Assembly (NCBI GenBank): GCA_946480545.1
Contig: CAMLKY010000023.1
Coordinates: 1-11,991, forward strand
Source: an uncultured Acidobacteriota bacterium
GTDB taxonomy: Bacteria; Acidobacteriota; Blastocatellia; Pyrinomonadales; Pyrinomonadaceae
Reading direction: 5' to 3'
Length of the DNA: 11,991 nt
The translations under genes were made by a program, and so were the position numbers. The notes beneath the pieces were generated by a model, which saw nothing but the letters and a program-made list of their open reading frames with translations, was not told the DNA's origin and ran no database searches. Below are positions 7,351-11,991 of this stretch, piece by piece. The number at the start of each line of letters is the position of its first letter. The first letter of the stretch is position 1.

Positions 7351-7378
7351 CTGAAAAGTGAAAACTAAAAACTGAAAA
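7351..7378 (+). repeat. CTGAAAA heptamer array, left copy
   Basis: Four direct heptamers (CTGAAAA, GTGAAAA, CTAAAAA, CTGAAAA) lie 17 nt after the speE-like stop and end 2 nt before the ribosome binding site of the four-helix-bundle gene. They are the inverted counterpart of the array at 7746-7772. Confidence 0.9.
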
Positions 7379-7391
7379 CAGGAGAACTCCC

Positions 7392-7739
7392 ATGGACATA
7401 CTTCAAGAGAAGGCATACGGATTTGCCCTTCGCATAGTGCGACTTTGCGAACACCTGAACAAGGTAAAAAGAGAATTCGTGCTATCGAGAAAGATACTCG
7501 ATTCAGGAACAAATATCGGGTTGCTGATTGAGGAAGGTAAACAAGGTGAAAGCCGAGCCGACTTCCTTTCTAAGTACTCCGTCGCGAACAAAGAAGCTTT
7601 CAGAACACATTTCCTGCTTCGCGTACTCCGCGATTGTGAATTCATTACGGGATCGCAGGCCGAGTCGCTTCTGCATGATTGTGGCGAACTTCAAGGACTA
7701 CTGATTACCTCGATCAGAACCACCAGGAAGAATGAGTAA
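7392..7739 (+). CDS. Four-helix-bundle protein (23S rRNA intervening-sequence protein family)
   Basis: The 115-residue product matches the small all-alpha family first seen in 23S rRNA intervening sequences. It shows an N-terminal EKAYGFALRIVRLCEHL helix, then KVKREFVLSRKILDSGTNIG, then LIEEGKQGESRADFLSKYSVANKEAFRTHFLLRVL, and a final SLLHDCGELQGLLITSI helix. Relatives include the Avd proteins of diversity-generating retroelements, which bind nucleic acid and reverse transcriptase, but no retroelement is present here. The molecular role of free-standing copies is unknown. GGAG at 7381-7384 lies 7 nt before the ATG. The gene is tightly enclosed by inverted CTGAAAA arrays and interrupts the run of polyamine and oxidase genes, so it may be a later insertion. 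Confidence 0.88.
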   Translation: MDILQEKAYGFALRIVRLCEHLNKVKREFVLSRKILDSGTNIGLLIEEGKQGESRADFLSKYSVANKEAFRTHFLLRVLRDCEFITGSQAESLLHDCGELQGLLITSIRTTRKNE

Positions 7740-7745
7740 CACGCG

Positions 7746-7772
7746 CAGTTTTCAGTTTTCAGTTTTCAGTTT
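7746..7772 (-). repeat. CTGAAAA heptamer array, right inverted copy
   Basis: Three perfect TTTTCAG units (7749-7755, 7756-7762, 7763-7769) with partial units on each side (CAG before, TTT after) form the reverse complement of the array at 7351-7378. It begins 6 nt after the four-helix-bundle stop and ends 9 nt before the GTG of the amine oxidase gene. Confidence 0.9.
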
Positions 7773-7781
7773 GTCGGGAAA

Positions 7782-9380
7782 GTGAAGATCACCAGACGAG
7801 AACTCCTCACGACATTCCTCGGCGCGCCGTTGGCGATGGCGGCGTGCGGGAGGAGCGCGCCGAAGAGATTTCCGGACGGAGAGATCGTTGGACAGAATGT
7901 GGAGCTCGGTCACATGCTGCGAGAGGCGCGGCAGATCGAGGTTCCGGCGGACAACTGGCAAACGATGAACATTGCGATCGTCGGCGCGGGAATCGCGGGA
8001 CTGTCGGCTGCGTGGAAGCTATCGAAACTAAATGAAAATGATTTTGTGGTGCTCGAGCTTGAGAAACATGCCGGTGGTACTTCGCGAAGCGGGAGCGGCA
8101 GTCCGGTCAACTATCCCTGGGGAGCGCACTACCTTCCGGTTCCATTTTCAGAGAATGCAGACTTGATCTCGCTGCTCGACGAAATGTCGCTGACCGAAGG
8201 TCGCGGGTCGAACGGCGATGTGATCATCCAGGAGCAGTTTCTCTGTCGCGAGCCGGAAGAGCGGGTCTTCTTTATGGGACGGTGGTATGACGGGCTTTAT
8301 CTTCATGCCGGCGAAAGCGAAGAGGACAAACGCCAGCTCGCCGCATTTCAAGCTCAGGTCGACGGATGGGTCAACTGGCGCGATTCAAAAGGGAAACGCG
8401 CGTTCGTGGTTCCGCTCGCAAACTGTTCTGAAGATCCACACGCGACTTCACTCGACAAGATCTCGTTCGCCGATTGGCTGCGGCGGAACGGATATACATC
8501 CGAAAGACTCGTATGGTTGTGCGACTATGCATGCCGTGATGATTACGGTCTGCGACTCGATGAAACGTCGGCGTGGGCAGGTCTTTTCTATTTTTGCTCG
8601 CGCGTGAAAGCGAGTGGTGACCAGTCGCAGCAGTTCATTACGTTTCCCGAGGGGAACGGCCGTTTTGTGGAGCATTTCCTGGCTCATGCCGGCGACCGCG
8701 TTCGGCGTTCACATGCAGTGGTCTCTGTAGTTCCAACAGATGACGGAGCTGATGTGGTTTGCCTCGATGGCACGACCGCGCGCGGTTATCACTGCAAGAA
8801 GGTGATCTTCGCATCGCCGATCTTTACGGCGCCGTATGTCATTCGAGGATTCGCCGATACGACGGAATTCTCAGCCTCAGAATTTCAGCATAATGCTTGG
8901 TTCGTCGCCAATCTGTTCCTTAACGATCGACCGCGCCAGCGTTTCGCACGCGATTTCCCGCTCGCGTGGGACAACGTTTTCTATGATAGTCCGTCGCTTG
9001 GTTATGTGAACGCGACGCATCAAAAAGGAATCGATTACGGTCCGACCGTACTGACGTATTACTACCCGATGTGCCGCGAAGAGAACGGTCGGGCGCGGCT
9101 CTTCAATTTCACTTGGCGCGAGCTGGCGGACGTATGTCTCACCGACGTGGCACGAGCGCATCCTGATATTTACGAGCTCACTACACGCATCGATATAATG
9201 CGATGGGGCCACGCGATGATCTCACCGCGGCCTGACTTTATCTGGAGCGGAATTCGCGAAGCTGCCGCTCGGCCGTGGCGGAATATCCATTTCGCACATA
9301 CGGACCTGAGCGGGATCGCGTTGTTCGAAGAGGCGTTCTATCACGGCGTGCGAGCTGCAAAAGAAATGGCTCACCGCTGA
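7782..9380 (+). CDS. Tat-exported FAD-dependent amine oxidase-like lipoprotein
   Basis: The 532-residue product begins with ITRRELLTTFLGAPLAMAAC. The twin arginines (TRRELL) mark a Tat signal and MAAC a lipobox with Cys22, so a folded, FAD-loaded enzyme is probably anchored outside the cytoplasmic membrane. FAD binding is shown by NIAIVGAGIAGLSAAW (GxGxxG at 68-73), followed by LELEKHAGGTSRSGSG with Glu94 and the GG motif. A C-terminal FAD segment, HFAHTDLSGIALFEEAFYHG (about 503-522), matches the flavin-containing amine oxidase/desaturase family. The substrate cannot be read from sequence; polyamines are a guess from the upstream speD and speE genes, and carotenoid- or protoporphyrinogen-type substrates are alternatives. 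The GTG start is needed for the Tat motif; its ribosome binding site is poor because a repeat array lies immediately upstream. It is probably co-transcribed with the next gene. Confidence 0.82.
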   Translation: MKITRRELLTTFLGAPLAMAACGRSAPKRFPDGEIVGQNVELGHMLREARQIEVPADNWQTMNIAIVGAGIAGLSAAWKLSKLNENDFVVLELEKHAGGTSRSGSGSPVNYPWGAHYLPVPFSENADLISLLDEMSLTEGRGSNGDVIIQEQFLCREPEERVFFMGRWYDGLYLHAGESEEDKRQLAAFQAQVDGWVNWRDSKGKRAFVVPLANCSEDPHATSLDKISFADWLRRNGYTSERLVWLCDYACRDDYGLRLDETSAWAGLFYFCSRVKASGDQSQQFITFPEGNGRFVEHFLAHAGDRVRRSHAVVSVVPTDDGADVVCLDGTTARGYHCKKVIFASPIFTAPYVIRGFADTTEFSASEFQHNAWFVANLFLNDRPRQRFARDFPLAWDNVFYDSPSLGYVNATHQKGIDYGPTVLTYYYPMCREENGRARLFNFTWRELADVCLTDVARAHPDIYELTTRIDIMRWGHAMISPRPDFIWSGIREAAARPWRNIHFAHTDLSGIALFEEAFYHGVRAAKEMAHR

Positions 9381-9401
9381 GCCGTAGAGAAATATGATGG
9401 T

Positions 9402-10487
9402 ATGAATCGGGATGCATCTACTAACTCCGCGTCTCCGCGTCTCGGGGGTTCAGACCGAGTCTGGCTGTTCTCGCGCAATATCGATCTCTCGGTTTTTCTT
9501 GGCAGCGCTCTCGTTTCCCTACTCCTCCTCGCGATCGGTTGGAAGCTTGGCATTCTGGACGGTGAATCACCTGACTGGACCTGGATCACGGCAGTCTTGC
9601 TGATCGATGTCGCACACGTATGGTCAACCAGCTTCCGCGTCTATCTCGACAAAGAAGAACTTAAGCGTCGCCTGTGGCTATACCTGCTCGTGCCCGCATT
9701 CGGGTACGTCGTCGGCGTCGCGCTGTATTCCGAAGGCGATCTTATCTTCTGGCGCGTGCTTGCCATCGTCGCGGTCTTTCATTTTGTGAGACAGCAGTAC
9801 GGCTGGGTCGCGCTCTATCGTCGAAAGCTTGGCGAGACAGACCGCTGGACATGGTGGATCGACGCTTCGGCGATCTATCTTGCGACTGTGTATCCGCTCG
9901 CATTCTGGATGACAAGCCTGCCGCGCAACTTCCAATGGTTCACCGAGAACGATTTTTTCTCGTTGCCGGCATTCGTCGACGATGTGATGTTTCCGGTCTA
10001 TATCGCCGCACTCACAGCCTATGCAGCGAAGACGGTCTACAGCTATCGCACCGAGAAATTCTTAAATCCAGGCAAGGATATCGTTGTCGTGACGACCGCA
10101 CTTTGCTGGTATGTCGGGATCGTGTTTTTTAACTCGGACTACGCCTTCACCGTCACCAACGTGATAATTCACGGCGTCCCATATTTTGCACTCATTTGGT
10201 TTTACGCAAAGATGCGGCGGGAAACCAATGGCTCGGTGTACCGCGCTTTGTCGTCGAACTGGGTCGTTTTTCTTGCGACGCTTTGGGCCCTCGCGTATGT
10301 CGAGGAGCTGTTCTGGAATCGCGGTGTGTGGCACGAGCGGAGTTGGATCTTCGGCGAGAATTGGAATTGGTCCGAATGGAAAACGTATCTCGTTCCTCTA
10401 CTCGCAGTGCCGCAACTGACGCATTACATTCTGGATGGATTTATCTGGCGGAAGAAGGGTAACTCAGTGCTTGGTAACGTGGTGTGA
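9402..10487 (+). CDS. Polytopic membrane protein with several histidines, unknown family
   Basis: The 361-residue protein has about eight to nine hydrophobic helices (starting near residues 28, 61, 92, 115, 152, 192, 226, 252, 287 and 329; the exact number is uncertain). Histidines sit in or next to the helices in distinctive contexts: LIDVAHVWSTSFRVYLD (His72), VFHFVRQQYGW (His127), IIHGVPYFALIW (His257) and QLTHYILDGFIWR (His341). Such a spread resembles membrane enzymes that bind metal or haem, but I do not recognise the family. It starts 21 nt after the amine oxidase gene on the same strand, suggesting a shared transcript. It might act as the membrane partner or electron acceptor of the oxidase (inference). 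The first 24 residues are low in hydrophobicity and partly encoded by an octamer repeat, so this N-terminus may be poorly conserved. Confidence 0.75.
   Translation: MNRDASTNSASPRLGGSDRVWLFSRNIDLSVFLGSALVSLLLLAIGWKLGILDGESPDWTWITAVLLIDVAHVWSTSFRVYLDKEELKRRLWLYLLVPAFGYVVGVALYSEGDLIFWRVLAIVAVFHFVRQQYGWVALYRRKLGETDRWTWWIDASAIYLATVYPLAFWMTSLPRNFQWFTENDFFSLPAFVDDVMFPVYIAALTAYAAKTVYSYRTEKFLNPGKDIVVVTTALCWYVGIVFFNSDYAFTVTNVIIHGVPYFALIWFYAKMRRETNGSVYRALSSNWVVFLATLWALAYVEELFWNRGVWHERSWIFGENWNWSEWKTYLVPLLAVPQLTHYILDGFIWRKKGNSVLGNVV
9425..9443 (+). repeat. CTCCGCGT octamer direct repeat in a coding N-terminus
   Basis: CTCCGCGT occurs twice head to tail (9425-9432 and 9433-9440) followed by CTC. It encodes part of the residues around SASPRL near the start of the polytopic protein. 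It is a short simple repeat; the interest lies in its being within a coding start region. Confidence 0.7.
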
Positions 10488-10518
10488 TCGCGCGAGCTGA
10501 GCACGTACATAGCTAAAA

Positions 10519-10567
10519 GCCAACAGCCAGCAGCCAGATCGATAATTATTGGCTGCTGGCTGTTGGC
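10519..10567. repeat. AGCCAGC-type heptamer hairpin (hairpin C) between convergent genes
   Basis: An 18-bp perfect inverted repeat (10519-10536 pairing with 10550-10567) encloses a 13-nt loop (10537-10549). Each arm is built from heptamers: AGCCAAC, AGCCAGC, AGCCA on the left. It lies between the ends of the polytopic-protein gene and the PDZ gene. On the minus strand the stem is followed by GGCTTTTAG, so it may also serve as a terminator for the PDZ gene, whose stop is 17 nt away. On the plus strand no T-run follows. Confidence 0.9.
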
Positions 10568-10583
10568 CAGAGATGGAATCCGA

Positions 10584-11549
10584 TCACAGAACCCTGCCTG
10601 GAAAACGGAACTCGGTCAGCGGCATCGCAGTCTGAGGCATCGCTAACTTGAAATGGTCGGAGTTGAACAGTTTCTCCCCATTAGGAAACTCAAACGAGTG
10701 AAATCCGTCCTTGGCGTCCTCCGGCGTGACACGAACGGTCTGGCGGTTCCGGTCGCGGATGATCGTCAGCGTAACATCACCTTCTTTCTTATCGGCGATA
10801 CCGCGAATCAGATCACCGTCGGCCTTAACCTCTTTTCCGTCGATCTCGACAATGATGTCGCCGGCCCTCAATCCCGCCTTCGCGGCCGGGGAATCGGCAC
10901 GGACATCATTGATCATGACACCACCCGCCACACCGAAATGTTCGCTAAGCTGTTTGGTCAATGTCGTGACACCGACCCCGATCCTGCGACCCGATCCGAA
11001 CGCAAACATCATCGGCTCACCGGGTACGCCCAGCTCCATCCTAGGCAATCGCTCGAATCTTGGCGTACCCGTCGGCGGTAGCGGCATCCGTGGAGCCGCA
11101 AGCGTAAATGCGCCTTCCTCGAATCTCGGCATCGGTCGTTTGCCCGCCGTCGCGACGATCTCGCGCTCGCTGCCGCCGCGGATGATAGTCAGCCTCACCT
11201 GGTGATCGGGCGAGACTTCACCGAGCAATCGGGTGAGCTTTCTCACGCTCGTTATGTCGTCGTTCCCGAGACGTATGATCACGTCGCCGTTCTGCAAGCC
11301 TGCTTTCTCCGCCGGCGAGCCTTCGACGACCTTCTCGATCGCCACACCACGGACATCGCGGAGGCCGTACTTTGAAAAATTATCCTTTGTGATCTCTTCG
11401 GTCTGGATGCCGAGGTAGCCGGCATTCCCGTCGAAGAACATCGAGAAGGTTCGGGCCTCACCACCCGCACCCGGTGCAGGCGTCTGCCCTTCGACGCCCA
11501 GGACAAACACAAAACCGACCAAAAATAGAGCTAATGATCTGTTAATCAT
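10584..11549 (-). CDS. Secreted protein with two PDZ domains
   Basis: The 321-residue product has a signal peptide (MINRSLALFLVGFVFVLGVEGQ, probable cleavage near residues 21-22). PDZ domain 1 spans about 44-136: the carboxylate-binding loop YLGI at 45-48, VVEGSPAEKAGLQNGDVIIRLG, and a final VRLTIIRGG strand. A Pro/Arg-rich linker (138-185) leads to PDZ domain 2 (about 188-277): RIGVGV, VRADSPAAKAGLRAGDIIVEIDG and VTLTIIRD. No trypsin-like or other protease domain is present, unlike DegP/DegQ/HtrA (about 450 residues), so it is more likely a periplasmic binding or adaptor protein for C-terminal peptide tails. The ATG at 11549 has a strong GGAGGT ribosome binding site (11553-11558 on the minus strand). 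It is convergent with the polytopic-protein gene and appears to be transcribed alone. Confidence 0.88.
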   Translation of the reverse strand: MINRSLALFLVGFVFVLGVEGQTPAPGAGGEARTFSMFFDGNAGYLGIQTEEITKDNFSKYGLRDVRGVAIEKVVEGSPAEKAGLQNGDVIIRLGNDDITSVRKLTRLLGEVSPDHQVRLTIIRGGSEREIVATAGKRPMPRFEEGAFTLAAPRMPLPPTGTPRFERLPRMELGVPGEPMMFAFGSGRRIGVGVTTLTKQLSEHFGVAGGVMINDVRADSPAAKAGLRAGDIIVEIDGKEVKADGDLIRGIADKKEGDVTLTIIRDRNRQTVRVTPEDAKDGFHSFEFPNGEKLFNSDHFKLAMPQTAMPLTEFRFPGRVL

Positions 11550-11552
11550 ATA

Positions 11553-11558
11553 ACCTCC
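11553..11558 (-). promoter_or_regulatory. Ribosome binding site of the PDZ gene
   Basis: GGAGGT on the minus strand lies 3 nt before the ATG at 11549 (GGAGGTTATATG), the strongest Shine-Dalgarno match in the window. It supports the start at the beginning of the signal peptide. Confidence 0.7.
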
Positions 11559-11863
11559 AATCTACAAAAATATTTGAGTAAAATGACTGAAGCGAATCCG
11601 CTCCGGATATGAATTTTGTTGCCCGGACCGGGATTTACGTTGCTCGATCGCAGCCAGGACGCAGGTCCTTTGACCGAAGACGTCTGAATCGGCGGCCGGG
11701 TTACAGTCCCCGGGTACTCGGGAAGCCTCCCCGAGTTGACGGGGGACGTCTTCGAATCATTTGGCGAAGTCCCCTGAGCTATCCGGGGAAGTCGCGAGCT
11801 ACCGCGTAAGTCGGCCGAACTCTCCGGGGAAACACCCGGCATTCTCGTGGGCCCAGTAAATTA
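11559..11863. other. Gene-free interval carrying degenerate repeats
   Basis: About 305 bases separate the PDZ gene start from the aminotransferase end. The first 40 bases are AT-rich and should hold the PDZ promoter, though no convincing -35/-10 pair was found. From about 11700 the sequence turns GC-rich and repetitive. Open frames crossing it have biased Ser/Pro/Gly/Arg composition without recognisable domains and are probably not genes. Confidence 0.6.
11720..11848. repeat. Degenerate 19-23-nt tandem repeat
   Basis: A motif resembling GGGAAGTCnnnnGAGCTnnCC recurs about six times, with unit starts near 11720, 11743, 11764, 11786, 11805 and 11827. Spacing is 19-23 nt and copies are imperfect. 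One part can fold: GGGGAC and TTCG at 11742-11754 pair with CGAAGTCCCC at 11765-11774 with a small bulge. The minus strand can be read as a Ser/Gly/Pro/Arg-rich heptapeptide repeat, but coding is doubtful. Confidence 0.55.
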
Positions 11864-11991
11864 CTAGCCGCGACGCAGTTTTTGCAGATTTTCCGCGGCG
11901 GCTTCAAGCGTTTCGTCCTTCTTGCAGAAGCAGAACCGCACCATCTGGGAGCCCATCGTGGGCTCGACCCCACGGCTCATCTCCTCGATGA
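11864..11991 (-). CDS. C-terminal end of a PLP-dependent class I/II aminotransferase (partial)
   Basis: The minus strand is open from the window edge to a TAG at 11864-11866. The last 41 residues include IEEMSRGVEPTMGSQMV, then VRFCFCKKDETLEAAA, and end in LQKLRRG. The pattern V-R-F-x-F-x-K-x-D-E-T-L-x-x-A followed by a final Leu/Arg-rich helix is the usual end of fold-type I aminotransferases of the aspartate/methionine/kynurenine transaminase group. The catalytic lysine and substrate residues lie outside the window, so the substrate cannot be named. Confidence 0.75.
   Translation of the reverse strand, partial: IEEMSRGVEPTMGSQMVRFCFCKKDETLEAAAENLQKLRRG

Noticed and set aside
7392..7739. 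An intervening sequence within a 23S rRNA gene, or an Avd of a diversity-generating retroelement
   Set aside because: No rRNA sequence flanks the gene, and no reverse transcriptase, template repeat or variable repeat is visible, so only the protein family is claimed.
7351..7772. CRISPR-like array
   Set aside because: The repeated unit is only 7 nt and contiguous without spacers, and no cas gene is present.
10584..11549. DegP/HtrA-type serine protease
   Set aside because: Only the two PDZ domains are present. There is no trypsin-like catalytic domain or GNSGG-type motif, and the gene is complete with its signal peptide.
11546..11842. A 98-codon minus-strand frame across the right-hand gap
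   Set aside because: It has Ser/Pro/Gly/Arg-biased composition produced by the 21-nt repeats, no ribosome binding site, and overlaps the PDZ start region. It is more likely non-coding repeat.

Overview
The window looks like ordinary chromosome from a Gram-negative bacterium, most plausibly Acidobacteriota (Blastocatellia/Pyrinomonadales-like). This is inferred from the secreted GWxTD-domain protein, the moderate GC content, the lipoprotein and Tat signals, the Shine-Dalgarno use, and heptameric short tandem repeats scattered between genes. No rRNA, tRNA, CRISPR, transposase or phage gene is visible.

Layout. The left edge holds the last 23 codons of a membrane protein. A well-defined promoter, RBS, gene and terminator unit follows, encoding the secreted 541-aa GWxTD protein (210-1835). 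A putative beta-propeller lipoprotein converges on it from the minus strand (1975-2910). Divergent from that begins the main cluster on the plus strand: S-adenosylmethionine decarboxylase (speD, 2988-3365), a membrane-anchored double zinc-ribbon/double DUF4178 protein from a TTG start (3362-5299), a 49-aa membrane microprotein (5337-5486), a DUF350 membrane protein (5487-5735) and a 505-aa aminopropyltransferase with a seven-helix membrane domain (5816-7333). A four-helix-bundle (23S-rRNA-intervening-sequence type) gene is boxed between inverted heptamer arrays (7351-7772). A Tat/lipoprotein-signal FAD amine oxidase (7782-9380) and a multi-pass membrane protein with conserved-looking histidines (9402-10487) follow on the same strand. 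On the right a minus-strand double-PDZ secreted protein (10584-11549), a repeat-bearing gap, and the C-terminus of a PLP aminotransferase (11864-11991) complete the window.

How the genes may work together. SpeD makes decarboxylated AdoMet, the aminopropyl donor, and the membrane-bound SpeE homologue would use it at the membrane. DUF4178, the microprotein and DUF350 sit between the two enzymes, partly in overlapping or abutting frames, so they are likely part of the same membrane-associated process. The exported FAD amine oxidase and the polytopic protein downstream could act on the product outside the inner membrane, but this is inference.

The second theme is repeats. Three different heptamer families (GGATGAA, CTGAAAA, AGCCAGC-type) are each arranged as an inverted pair at a gene boundary. 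Two close over a 13-nt loop; the third encloses the four-helix-bundle gene. That pattern recalls BIME/REP elements and their RAYT genes, and is the most unusual structural signal here.
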